Positions 1-6,537 of a DNA stretch of 9,703 nucleotides are shown here, piece after piece (the stretch's first letter is position 1; each line of letters opens with the position of its first letter). The position numbers were made by a program, and so were the translations under genes. Source of the stretch: an uncultured Bacilli bacterium (GTDB taxonomy: Bacteria; Bacillota_I; Bacilli_A; RF39; UBA660); contig CALVRF010000049.1 in NCBI GenBank assembly GCA_944358495.1, positions 1 through 9,703 on the forward strand. Reading direction: 5' to 3'. The notes under the pieces are model-generated. The model made no database searches, was not told the DNA's origin, and saw nothing but the letters and a program-made list of their open reading frames with translations.

Positions 1-254
1 ACAAAATCACCTTTATTATACAAATTAGCTTCCATATAAGCTGTTAAATCACTAAAATTGGTTGATACTGTTTCGGCATCACCATTTTTATTAGCTTCTG
101 TTACATTGGTTATTCTTATATCCCAATTACTATTTATTGAGCTTGTTCCTTTGATATCGAGATTGGTTCTAAAAGCTGCGTAACCTGATGCCATCACAAA
201 TAGTAGTCCTATCATTGATATGATTATTATTCTTTTCTTTTTTCTCTCTCTCAT
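1..254 (-). CDS. Partial CDS: N-terminus of a secreted or surface protein with a GYAAF-type signal sequence
   Basis: This is the first 84 codons plus two bases of a protein that continues past the left edge. It opens with a basic stretch (MRERKKKR), a hydrophobic core at about residues 9-23, then GYAAF at 24-28, followed by a polar segment with TNLDIKGTSSI and NWDIRITNV. That layout fits a Sec-type signal peptide or N-terminal anchor followed by a beta-rich extracellular domain. The aromatic box after the hydrophobic core recalls the signal peptides of SipW-processed TasA/camelysin-like proteins of Bacillota, but the match is loose and the family is not assigned. The ATG at 254-252 is preceded by a weak AAGGT about 10 bases upstream. 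It lies downstream of the dehydratase-like operon but behind a terminator, so it is probably a separate transcript. Reading frame and export are fairly sure; function is unknown. Confidence 0.75.
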   Translation of the reverse strand, partial: MRERKKKRIIIISMIGLLFVMASGYAAFRTNLDIKGTSSINSNWDIRITNVTEANKNGDAETVSTNFSDLTAYMEANLYNKGDF

Positions 255-312
255 TGTTACACTTACCTTAAACTTTAAACTACTGTTTAACCTTGTCTAT
301 TTTTTATACTAC

Positions 313-350
313 AGTTCTAGCATCCCCCCCATTTTGTCAAGCATTTTCGC
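313..350 (-). promoter_or_regulatory. Possible promoter region of the surface-protein gene, with a G7 tract
   Basis: On the minus strand a consensus -35 TTGACA (350-345) follows the upstream operon's terminator. It is followed by seven G (340-334), and TAGTAT (321-316) overlapping TATAAA (318-313). The spacing from TTGACA is 23 or 26 bases, too long for a normal promoter. For TATAAA the G tract itself would occupy the -35 site. Just downstream, TTAAAC and GTTTAA form a 6-bp inverted repeat with a 4-base loop (275-290) that could be an operator or a small hairpin. A promoter is expected here, but which elements are used is unclear. Confidence 0.3.
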
Positions 351-361
351 CATAAAATTAC

Positions 362-389
362 AAAAAAATCCAAAATTCTTCTTTTTGGA
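362..389 (-). terminator. Intrinsic terminator of the dehydratase-like operon
   Basis: One base after the stop codon of the activator gene, the minus strand reads TCCAAAA (389-383), a 7-base loop, TTTTGGA (375-369), then seven T (368-362). The 7-bp stem is A+T-rich but perfect and is directly followed by the U tract, so it should terminate the three-gene transcript. Confidence 0.75.
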
Positions 390-390
390 C

Positions 391-1326
391 TTAATACTTT
401 CCACATTTACTTCCCCAAGAGTCAACCAATTCATTATTTCGATAAATTCTAAGTAACTCGCAATTATTAGGACATCTATGACATTCTATAGCCTTAGTAT
501 CAAATTTTACATTAGTCATCTCTAAATTATAAACATGACCAACTTTATTTTTTCGCGCTAATACCGCAATTCCAATTGCCCCCATTAAATGACTATTAGG
601 ATCAACAATAATATCTTCGTTTAAAACCTCCTTAAAATACTTAACCACCCCTTCATTCTTAGAAACACCACCTTGGAAAATAATTGGTGATTCTATTTTC
701 TTTCCTTTGCCTACATTATTCAAATAATTTAAAACAATACTTTTACAAAGCCCTGCAATAATATCTTCCTTTGGATATCCTACCTGTGCTTTATGAACTA
801 AATCTGATTCAGCAAACACAGTACATCTTGCTGCTATTTTAACTGGATTTTTCGATTTTAAAGCATACTTTCCAAACTCATTAACATCTAATCCTAGCCT
901 TTTAGCCTGACTAGATAAAAACGAACCAGTCCCCGCCGCACATAAGGTATTCATTGCATAATTAGTAATAATTCCATTTCTAAGCAAAATTATTTTGGAA
1001 TCTTGACCGCCAATTTCCAAAATAGTTCTAACATTAGGATAAAAAGTTAAAGTTCCTACCGCATGCGCAGTTATCTCATTTTTAACAATATTAGCACGAA
1101 GCATCAGACCAATTAATTTTCGTGCACTCCCAGTTGTCCCAATTCCTCTAATTTGATAATCAGAAGGTAAATCTTTTTTCAAATTATTAATTAACTGCCT
1201 AACTGCTTTAACAGGATTACCTTCAGTCCAAATATAAGAAGAAGCAATAATATTATTTTTATCATCAATAATTACCCCTTTAGTCGATATTGAACCAATA
1301 TCTACACCTAAATAACCATCTTTCAT
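391..1326 (-). CDS. ATP-dependent activator (activase) of a 2-hydroxyacyl-CoA dehydratase-like enzyme, COG1924 / BadF-BadG-BcrA-HgdC family
   Basis: The 311-residue product matches the archerases of the ASKHA (actin/Hsp70) fold, which bind a [4Fe-4S] cluster between two monomers and use ATP hydrolysis to inject a low-potential electron into a partner enzyme. Visible motifs are the phosphate loop DIGSISTKG (9-17), IGGQDSK (105-111), and the two cluster cysteines C129 (in LCAAGTGSF) and C168 (in ARCTVFAESD). FQGGVSKNEGV (218-228) is the second nucleotide-binding loop. Beyond the usual roughly 260-residue core is a C-terminal extension with C282-x2-C285-x3-C289 and C308, which may bind metal; family knowledge suggests similar segments in larger fused activase-like proteins. 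The ATG shares ATGA with the stop of the preceding gene, and an AGGAG sits just upstream, so translation is coupled. Soluble cytoplasmic protein. The family call is strong; the partner substrate is unknown. Confidence 0.9.
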   Translation of the reverse strand: MKDGYLGVDIGSISTKGVIIDDKNNIIASSYIWTEGNPVKAVRQLINNLKKDLPSDYQIRGIGTTGSARKLIGLMLRANIVKNEITAHAVGTLTFYPNVRTILEIGGQDSKIILLRNGIITNYAMNTLCAAGTGSFLSSQAKRLGLDVNEFGKYALKSKNPVKIAARCTVFAESDLVHKAQVGYPKEDIIAGLCKSIVLNYLNNVGKGKKIESPIIFQGGVSKNEGVVKYFKEVLNEDIIVDPNSHLMGAIGIAVLARKNKVGHVYNLEMTNVKFDTKAIECHRCPNNCELLRIYRNNELVDSWGSKCGKY

Positions 1327-2384
1327 TTTTCTCTCCTCATTTCTAACATGTCATAAAAAGCTTCTAACCTCGTCTTTATACCGGTTTCTGATGTATTCGC
1401 ATCAAAGCTAAAAAACAACACTGGAACATCATATTCTCCTGCAATCTTACTAATTATTGGCATGGCTCCAATTTCTGGTGTACAAAAAGAAGATTTAATA
1501 TGAATAATACCATCATAACCATGTTCACACAAATATTTAGTTCGGGCCACATTATCACTCGCATCCGCACCCATTGGATATTTAATATACTTCTTTACAT
1601 ATTTAATATACTTCTTTATTTTAAATGCCTTTTCAAAGAGCAAATAATGAGCTGTAGTAAATCTTTTAATCTCAATATGATTTTTTGCCAATTCCTTTTC
1701 CAAAAAATAATTAGAAAAAGGCTCCATTATCGTATACAGTTCCCCAATAATTCCAATTTTTAAACAGTTATCCGGCTTACGAACTTTAATCTTTTTAAAA
1801 CGCCAAAAATAATCTTTATATAATCGCCTTAACTCACGATAATTTTTAACTTTGGCAAAATCATTTAACATCAAATTCCTAACTTCTAAAAATTCACCAT
1901 CATTAATCTCAAAACCTATATTAGCTCTAATATAATCATCAATCAAATCCATATACTTAACCATTTTAATTACTAAAAAACTATAATAAACCGTTTGCAA
2001 CTTACTAACTTTCGGGTCAATTTCTTTAAGTAGCCTATAAATTCGTCCAATATCCATCTGCCCTTTAGTTACTAAATTAATAACTCTAACATCATAACCT
2101 AAATTATCCAAAATTTCCTTTTGAACATTGGCATAATAACCATAACGGCAACCTCCACCCATTTGAATTAATGTATCCGCACCTTTTTCTATTGATTCAA
2201 TCATTGTTCCCAAAGTATATTTAAAAGGTGTACACACAAATTCTGGACTATATTTAGAACCTAATTCAATCGTTTTATTACTAATAAAAGGCGGTTCTAT
2301 CACTTCTACTTTTAAAATATGGTTTAACAAAAACTTCGCCGGAACATAATAATCCCCCATTAACGGAAAAGATACTTTAGTCAT
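1323..2384 (-). CDS. 2-hydroxyacyl-CoA dehydratase / benzoyl-CoA reductase-like subunit, COG3581 type
   Basis: The 353-residue protein carries an Fe-S cluster-binding pattern typical of the dehydratase superfamily: C51 in EFVCTPFK, C79 in QMGGGCRYGYY, and C301 in SSFCTPEIGAMP, followed by a C-terminal SFDANTSETGIKTRLEAFYDML block (segment 327-347). C207 and C286 are less likely ligands. The first and last cysteine motifs and the TRLE-x-F-x-DML ending are shared with the product of the upstream gene, so the two are paralogues and probably a heterodimer. The start overlaps the upstream gene by 8 bases, with AGGAGGG at 2398-2392 placed correctly for it. The gene ends in TGA, shared with the next ATG. 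The substrate cannot be inferred: characterised relatives dehydrate 2-hydroxyacyl-CoA or reduce benzoyl-CoA, and COG3581 members themselves are largely uncharacterised. An in-frame duplication of seven codons lies at residues 257-270. Confidence 0.82.
   Translation of the reverse strand: MTKVSFPLMGDYYVPAKFLLNHILKVEVIEPPFISNKTIELGSKYSPEFVCTPFKYTLGTMIESIEKGADTLIQMGGGCRYGYYANVQKEILDNLGYDVRVINLVTKGQMDIGRIYRLLKEIDPKVSKLQTVYYSFLVIKMVKYMDLIDDYIRANIGFEINDGEFLEVRNLMLNDFAKVKNYRELRRLYKDYFWRFKKIKVRKPDNCLKIGIIGELYTIMEPFSNYFLEKELAKNHIEIKRFTTAHYLLFEKAFKIKKYIKYVKKYIKYPMGADASDNVARTKYLCEHGYDGIIHIKSSFCTPEIGAMPIISKIAGEYDVPVLFFSFDANTSETGIKTRLEAFYDMLEMRREK
1578..1618 (-). repeat. 21-bp in-frame tandem duplication inside the COG3581-type gene
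   Basis: A 20-base sequence occurs identically at 1578-1597 and 1599-1618, one base apart, giving a 21-base period. In protein this doubles seven residues: KKYIKYV (257-263) followed by KKYIKYP (264-270). The exact identity suggests recent duplication by slippage, and the reading frame is kept. Confidence 0.85.
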
Positions 2385-3279
2385 TAGTTACCCTCCTAAG
2401 CATATCGATAAAACTTTCAAGCCTTGTTTCTGTACCTGTAAAAGAAGCTGTATCATCTAAAACAATATTAATATAAGGAATCTTTATTTTCCGCATGACT
2501 AATTCATTAACCAAGGAATCTGGACCACAAGGAAAAGCTGATAAAAAAATCACCCCATCAATCTTGTCTTTCGCATACATAATCGCTCCCACATTTTCTT
2601 TAGAATATTTAAAATATAACTCTGGAGCTAAAGAAGTTCCAAGTTTATTAGTAATCTTCTCGTCAAACTTATCACTAAAAATAACCTCAACATCATTTTT
2701 TTCTAAATATTTAATAATATCCTTTCCAATCAAATCATCATAAATATTATATGGATGACTAATTAATAAAATTTTAGTTTTTGTACTATTAAGTTTATTT
2801 AAATTAATCGTAATTTCCCTACTTTTCTTTTCTCTAGCTTTATTTAAAGCATATTTATAAGCATCCAAACATTCTTTTTTACTTTTGCCAAGTTCCATTC
2901 CTATATTAACCAAACCTTTTTTTAAAGTTTCATTTTTATTTAAATTAATATTATAATTTAAAACTTTTTTATCAAACAAATTATATACAATATCATAAGC
3001 AGCAATAAAATTTGTACAAGTCTGGTTATCTAATCCATAATTATCTATTCTAGGAACTAAAAAATAAGTACACTTGTCTTCCAAATAACATAAATGACCT
3101 AAATATGTTTTAAATGCTAAACACATCTCATCATTAGATTTTTTAATTCCCTTCATCATAATTTCCTTATTTGTGTTTGGACTAACAATATATGGAACTT
3201 TTAAATAATCCAAGAAAAACTTCCATATATCCCCATAATAATAGTAAAAAAGACCACGTGCAATTCCAACCTTGTCCAT
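2377..3279 (-). CDS. Acyl-CoA dehydratase activase-related protein, COG3580 / DUF2229 type, first gene of the operon
   Basis: The 300-residue protein belongs to the same superfamily as its downstream neighbour. Probable cluster ligands are C53 (in DEMCLAFK), C88 (in NQTCTNF) and C251 (in AFPCGPDSLV); C64, C70 and C137 are additional. The C-terminal DDTASFTGTETRLESF block (275-290) parallels the end of the COG3581-type protein. In many Bacillota, related segments are parts of one very large polypeptide with the activase; here they are separate genes. Two domains are likely: an N-terminal one to about residue 155, then a second Rossmann-like domain starting at KTKILLISHPYN (167-178). The ATG is chosen because GGTGAT lies about 6 bases upstream. 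It is the promoter-proximal gene and overlaps the next by 8 bases. Family assignment is good; the reaction is unknown. Confidence 0.8.
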   Translation of the reverse strand: MDKVGIARGLFYYYYGDIWKFFLDYLKVPYIVSPNTNKEIMMKGIKKSNDEMCLAFKTYLGHLCYLEDKCTYFLVPRIDNYGLDNQTCTNFIAAYDIVYNLFDKKVLNYNINLNKNETLKKGLVNIGMELGKSKKECLDAYKYALNKAREKKSREITINLNKLNSTKTKILLISHPYNIYDDLIGKDIIKYLEKNDVEVIFSDKFDEKITNKLGTSLAPELYFKYSKENVGAIMYAKDKIDGVIFLSAFPCGPDSLVNELVMRKIKIPYINIVLDDTASFTGTETRLESFIDMLRRVTND

Positions 3280-3294
3280 ATCATCACCAATATA

Positions 3295-3324
3295 AATATA
3301 TTAACTTTTTACAAAGTTTATGAA
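3295..3324 (-). promoter_or_regulatory. Candidate promoter of the dehydratase-like operon
   Basis: In the 89-base divergent gap, the minus strand shows TTCATA (3324-3319), an 18-base spacer and TATATT (3300-3295), placing a start about 10 bases before the ATG at 3279. The leader would be very short, and in such A+T-rich DNA the match is only suggestive. Confidence 0.3.
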
Positions 3325-3337
3325 TATTTCCTAAAAA
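3308..3337 (+). promoter_or_regulatory. Candidate promoter of the DUF1540 gene
   Basis: The plus strand shows TTTACA (3308-3313), 18 bases, then TAAAAA (3332-3337). The expected start near 3344 leaves a 25-base leader containing AAGGAGGT (3357-3364). It overlaps the candidate promoter of the divergent operon, so the two could compete. The -10 box is weak. Confidence 0.3.
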
Positions 3338-3368
3338 TGTTTCCATATTACTAATGAAGGAGGTAATC

Positions 3369-3533
3369 ATGGAAAATTCAAAAATCAAATGTACCGTTAA
3401 GGATTGTAAATATAATCAAGAAAATGAATTATGCACATTACAAGAAATCAAGGTTTGTCATTGTAACCCAGAAAAGACAAAAGAAGCTACCATGTGTGAT
3501 AGCTATAAGAAATGCGAAAATAAGTCAAATTAA
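3369..3533 (+). CDS. DUF1540 cysteine-rich small protein
   Basis: A 54-residue protein beginning MENSKIKCTVKDC. It has seven cysteines, at 8, 13, 22, 30, 32, 43 and 49. The order C-T-V-x2-C-x-Y-N, C, I-K-V-C-x-C and T-x-C-x-S-Y fits DUF1540, a small domain common in Bacillota and often found in spore-formers or metal-related contexts; the cysteine spacing suggests a metal-binding knuckle. It has no signal peptide or membrane segment, so it is likely cytoplasmic. The start is supported by an almost perfect Shine-Dalgarno, AAGGAGGT, at 3357-3364. A hairpin terminator overlaps its stop, so it is monocistronic, transcribed divergently from the Fe-S dehydratase operon. A functional link with that operon is possible but unproved. 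Confidence 0.85.
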   Translation: MENSKIKCTVKDCKYNQENELCTLQEIKVCHCNPEKTKEATMCDSYKKCENKSN

Positions 3534-3547
3534 TGGCTTATTTTTTT
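3519..3547 (+). terminator. Intrinsic terminator overlapping the DUF1540 stop codon
   Basis: AATAAGTC (3519-3526) pairs with GGCTTATT (3535-3542), eight base pairs with one U-G wobble, around an 8-base loop holding most of the stop codon. The U tract runs 3541-3547. The stem begins inside the last codons of the gene. Confidence 0.75.
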
Positions 3548-3553
3548 CAGTTG

Positions 3554-3562
3554 TGTTATAAT
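3554..3562 (+). promoter_or_regulatory. Extended -10 promoter of the FemX-like gene
   Basis: TGTTATAAT (3554-3562) is a perfect extended -10 element (TGn followed by TATAAT). The -35 position falls in the preceding terminator stem and shows no good match, as is common for extended -10 promoters. Transcription would start near 3569, followed by AAAGGAGG at 3577-3584 ahead of the ATG at 3592. Confidence 0.8.
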
Positions 3563-3591
3563 ATAGTCGTAAAACGAAAGGAGGAAAGTAT

Positions 3592-4845
3592 ATGGAATTA
3601 AAACAACTTACTAATGCTGAGTTTAAAGCTTTTAGTCAAAAATTTAGACCGTCTTCTATTTATCAAACAACCGAATATGCCTTTACCATGAATGAAGAAG
3701 ATTTTGATACTTTCTTTTTAGGCTTAGTTGATGATAACATTCTAAAAGCCGCTAGTTTGATTTTAGTAAGAAAAATAAATGGTTTTAAATATGCTTTTGC
3801 TCCTAGAGGTTTCTTAATAGATTTTAATAATTTTTCTTTAGTCGAAACATTTACTAAGGAAGTTAAACGTTTTTTAGGAAAAAGAGATATTGTAGCTCTA
3901 AAAATAAGCCCTTTAATCATAAAAAAAGTTTATGATGCTAATTATAAAATTATTGGTAATAATCCGAATTACGAGAATATTTTTAATCATTTAAAAAAAA
4001 TCGGTTTTTATCATTTGGGTTATAATAATTATTTTGAAGCTATTAAACCTAGATTTGAAGCTGTAGTCAACATTGATTTACCATATACTAAAATATTTGC
4101 AAATATTAAGAAACCTTTTAGAACCAAAATAAGGAAAGCTTCTCGTGATGGAATTAAGGTATATCACGGAAATATTAATAATTTAGATTATCTATATTTA
4201 CAAACCAAAAATAAATACCCTAGAGACTTAGAATATTTTAAACATCTATATAATTTTTTCAATAAAGACAATATGATTGACTTTTATTATAGTAAATTAG
4301 ATACAACTGAATATTTACAAATAACCCAAAGTTTATATTCCAAATATGAAAAACTTAGTCATAAACTAAATAATGAATTAATAAACAACAAAGGTAAAAA
4401 TGACAAAATAATCAACCGTAAAATGGAAGTTGACAAAATATTCGAAGATTATAAAAATCAGTTAGTCATTGCCACCAAATACCTAAGGGAACATCCAAAT
4501 GGTATAATTCTATCATCGGCATTAGTAATTAAATGGAATGAAGAAGTTTATTTAGTCATCGATGGTTATGATGAAAATTACAAAAATTTTAATGCTAAAC
4601 ATTTACTATTATGGAAACTAATGGGAAGATATTCAAAAATGGGATACAAAAGATTTAATCTAGGTGGTATTAGCAATATCCAAAAAACAAATAAAACTTA
4701 TAAAGGATTAAATGAATTTAAACTTAATTTTAATGCGAAAGCAATTGAATATGCTGGTGACTTCGAATTAATCACTAATAGTCCACTCTACTTTATGTAT
4801 CGTAAAACTTCTAGTTTGAGTAATATGTGGAAAGCCGGAAAATAA
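3592..4845 (+). CDS. FemA/FemX-family peptidoglycan branch aminoacyltransferase
   Basis: The 417-residue protein fits the Fem family, which transfers amino acids from aminoacyl-tRNA to the lysine side chain of lipid II to build interpeptide bridges on the cytoplasmic side of the membrane. Features seen are: a first GNAT-like half with YQTTEYAF (24-31) and YAFAPRGFLID (67-77); IKKPFRTKIRKASRDG (172-187), the signature that begins the second GNAT-like domain; a lysine- and glutamate-rich helical segment at about 240-300 matching the antiparallel coiled-coil arm; and the C-terminal block RFNLGGISN (354-362) with YKGLNEFKLNFNAKAIEYAG (370-389). Length is typical (about 400-420). The start is fixed by AAAGGAGG at 3577-3584. 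It stands alone between its own promoter and terminator. Which amino acid is added, and whether to the first or a later bridge position, cannot be read from sequence. No signal peptide or membrane segment is seen. Confidence 0.88.
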   Translation: MELKQLTNAEFKAFSQKFRPSSIYQTTEYAFTMNEEDFDTFFLGLVDDNILKAASLILVRKINGFKYAFAPRGFLIDFNNFSLVETFTKEVKRFLGKRDIVALKISPLIIKKVYDANYKIIGNNPNYENIFNHLKKIGFYHLGYNNYFEAIKPRFEAVVNIDLPYTKIFANIKKPFRTKIRKASRDGIKVYHGNINNLDYLYLQTKNKYPRDLEYFKHLYNFFNKDNMIDFYYSKLDTTEYLQITQSLYSKYEKLSHKLNNELINNKGKNDKIINRKMEVDKIFEDYKNQLVIATKYLREHPNGIILSSALVIKWNEEVYLVIDGYDENYKNFNAKHLLLWKLMGRYSKMGYKRFNLGGISNIQKTNKTYKGLNEFKLNFNAKAIEYAGDFELITNSPLYFMYRKTSSLSNMWKAGK

Positions 4846-4858
4846 TCCGGCTTTTTTT
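4831..4858 (+). terminator. Intrinsic terminator of the FemX-like gene
   Basis: AAAGCCGGA (4831-4839) pairs perfectly with TCCGGCTTT (4846-4854), a 9-bp stem with a 6-base loop, and T continues to 4858. The left arm encodes the last residues of the gene and the loop holds the stop codon. On the minus strand the same hairpin follows the convergent gene at 4860-5225 directly but lacks a long U tract, so it would be weak there. Confidence 0.9.
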
Positions 4859-4859
4859 A

Positions 4860-5225
4860 TTAAAACATACCAAATAAACTAGCTACTATGTTTACAATTT
4901 GAATATTAACTAAAGCAGTTGACAATACTGCAAAAATAGCAAAACTAATTTTGACAATTATATCTTTTTTGGAATCAATAATACCAAAAATATAAAATAA
5001 AATAGACACATAAATAGCAATATTATCTACCCAAAGTATCGTCATGAACCAACTACTATCAATAATATTTCGGATACCTGTAACATTATAAATCATTTCA
5101 TCATTATATATCATAGCCGTATAAATTAGAAAATCAATAACTAAACTGATTAAAGTTAAAATAACTAAAATAATCGTTACATTTCTTTCATAATTTTTGA
5201 TAGGGGTATCTAATTTTCGTTTCAT
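4860..5225 (-). CDS. Small integral membrane protein of unknown function
   Basis: A 121-residue protein, not assigned to a family. A basic N-terminus (MKRKLDTPIKNYERN) is followed by three hydrophobic segments at about 16-40, 61-83 and 89-118. Between the first two lies a polar loop (41-60, NDEMIYNVTG and following) and between the last two a short DSKKD turn (84-88). The positive charges place the N-terminus and the second turn inside, with the 41-60 loop outside and the C-terminus outside. The gene has its own promoter-like sequence and AGGAGG at 5238-5233, eight bases before the ATG. It is convergent with the FemX-like gene, the stops only 14 bases apart, and runs downstream of the tuf terminator. 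No catalytic motif is seen. Confidence 0.72.
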   Translation of the reverse strand: MKRKLDTPIKNYERNVTIILVILTLISLVIDFLIYTAMIYNDEMIYNVTGIRNIIDSSWFMTILWVDNIAIYVSILFYIFGIIDSKKDIIVKISFAIFAVLSTALVNIQIVNIVASLFGMF

Positions 5226-5244
5226 ATTTTTTCCTCCTATTATT

Positions 5245-5273
5245 AATATACACTAATAACATTTTCATAACAA
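5245..5273 (-). promoter_or_regulatory. Promoter of the small membrane-protein gene
   Basis: The minus strand shows TTGTTA (5273-5268), exactly 17 bases, then TATATT (5250-5245). Transcription would begin near 5238, at the AGGAGG box, giving a very short leader of about 13 bases. Confidence 0.55.
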
Positions 5274-5287
5274 GATTTTCCCAACAT

Positions 5288-5312
5288 AAAAACCAGAGAA
5301 ATTCTCTGGCTT
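5288..5312 (-). terminator. Intrinsic terminator after tuf
   Basis: CCAGAGA (5309-5303) pairs with TCTCTGG (5299-5293), seven pairs with a 3-base loop, extended by AAG/TTT with one wobble pair, then TTTTT (5292-5288). It lies just after the tuf stop and closes the str operon. Confidence 0.9.
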
Positions 5313-5320
5313 CAATTTAA

Positions 5321-6505
5321 TTATTTAATAACTTCTGAGACGTTACCAGCACCAACTGTTCTACCACCTTCACGGATTGAGAATTTAGTACCATTTTCAA
5401 TAGCGATTGGTGCGATTAATTCTACTGTCATTTCAACATTATCTCCTGGCATTACCATTTCAACACCTTCAGGTAATTCAATAACACCAGTTACATCAGT
5501 TGTACGGAAGTAGAATTGTGGACGATAGTTACTGAAGAATGGAGTATGTCTTCCACCTTCTTCTTTACTAAGTACATAAACTTGAGCTTTGAACTTAGTA
5601 TGTGGAGTAACTGAACCTGGCTTAGCAACAACTTGACCACGTTCAACATCTTCACGAGCAACACCACGAAGTAATAATCCAGCGTTGTCTCCAGCTTCTG
5701 CCATGTCTAATTGTTTTCTGAACATTTCGATACCAGTTACAACTGATTTTCTAGTAGGTTTTAAACCAACTATTTCTACTTCATCATTAAGTTTTAATTG
5801 TCCACGTTCAACACGTCCAGTAACAACTGTTCCACGACCAGTAATAGTAAATACGTCTTCTACTGGCATCAAGAATGGTTTGTCAGTGTCTCTAGCTGGA
5901 GTTTCGATCCAGTTATCAACAGCATCCATAAGTTCCATGATTTTTTCTTCATAAGCAGGATCACCTTCAAGAGCTTTTAAAGCTGAACCTCTGATGATTG
6001 GAGTATTATCTCCATCATAGCCATATTCAGTTAATAATTCACGAACTTCCATTTCAACTAAGTCTAATAACTCTTCATCATCAACCATATCACATTTATT
6101 TAAGAATACAACCATACGAGGTACTCCAACTTGACGTGATAATAAGATGTGTTCACGAGTTTGAGCCATAGGTCCATCTGTAGCAGCAATAACTAAGATA
6201 GCTCCATCCATTTGAGCAGCACCAGTGATCATGTTTTTAACATAATCAGCGTGGCCTGGGCAGTCTACGTGAGCATAGTGTCTTTTATCTGTTTCATATT
6301 CGATGTGTGCAGTATTGATTGTAATACCACGTTCTCTTTCTTCAGGTGCTTTATCGATGTCTGCATAGTCTTCGAATTTAGCTAAACCTTTCTTTGCAAG
6401 TACGCTACTAATAGCAGCAGTTAATGTAGTTTTACCGTGATCCACGTGTCCGATTGTACCAATGTTAACATGTGGTTTTGAACGGTCATATTTTTCTTTT
6501 GCCAT
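5321..6505 (-). CDS. tuf: Translation elongation factor Tu (EF-Tu)
   Basis: EF-Tu delivers aminoacyl-tRNA to the ribosomal A site as a GTP complex and hydrolyses GTP on correct pairing. The 394-residue protein is full length and close to the usual size. Motifs are GHVDHGKT (19-26), RERGITI (57-63), DCPGH (81-85) and NKCD (136-139), then the beta-barrel domains 2 and 3, with the typical ending FSIREGGRTVGAG near residues 375-387. The ATG is preceded by AAGGAGG at 6520-6514. It is the last gene of the str operon, 71 bases after fusA, and also has its own promoter in that gap, so it can be expressed above the rest of the operon. The terminator at 5288-5312 follows. Confidence 0.98.
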   Translation of the reverse strand: MAKEKYDRSKPHVNIGTIGHVDHGKTTLTAAISSVLAKKGLAKFEDYADIDKAPEERERGITINTAHIEYETDKRHYAHVDCPGHADYVKNMITGAAQMDGAILVIAATDGPMAQTREHILLSRQVGVPRMVVFLNKCDMVDDEELLDLVEMEVRELLTEYGYDGDNTPIIRGSALKALEGDPAYEEKIMELMDAVDNWIETPARDTDKPFLMPVEDVFTITGRGTVVTGRVERGQLKLNDEVEIVGLKPTRKSVVTGIEMFRKQLDMAEAGDNAGLLLRGVAREDVERGQVVAKPGSVTPHTKFKAQVYVLSKEEGGRHTPFFSNYRPQFYFRTTDVTGVIELPEGVEMVMPGDNVEMTVELIAPIAIENGTKFSIREGGRTVGAGNVSEVIK

Positions 6506-6537
6506 TTAAATTTTCCTCCTTTATTTGTTTCATATAC

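Noticed and set aside
220..456. Open frame on the plus strand with a hydrophobic N-terminus
   Set aside because: It overlaps the start of the surface-protein gene, the terminator and the end of the activase gene in the opposite direction, and has no ribosome binding site; its hydrophobic look comes from T-rich DNA.
1323..1325. TGA as tryptophan (Mollicutes code)
   Set aside because: This TGA overlaps the ATG of the next gene as a normal coupled stop, and the tryptophan codons checked are TGG.
1578..1618. Direct repeats as a CRISPR fragment or mobile-element end
   Set aside because: Only two copies, one base apart and in frame within a coding gene; best explained by a simple tandem duplication.
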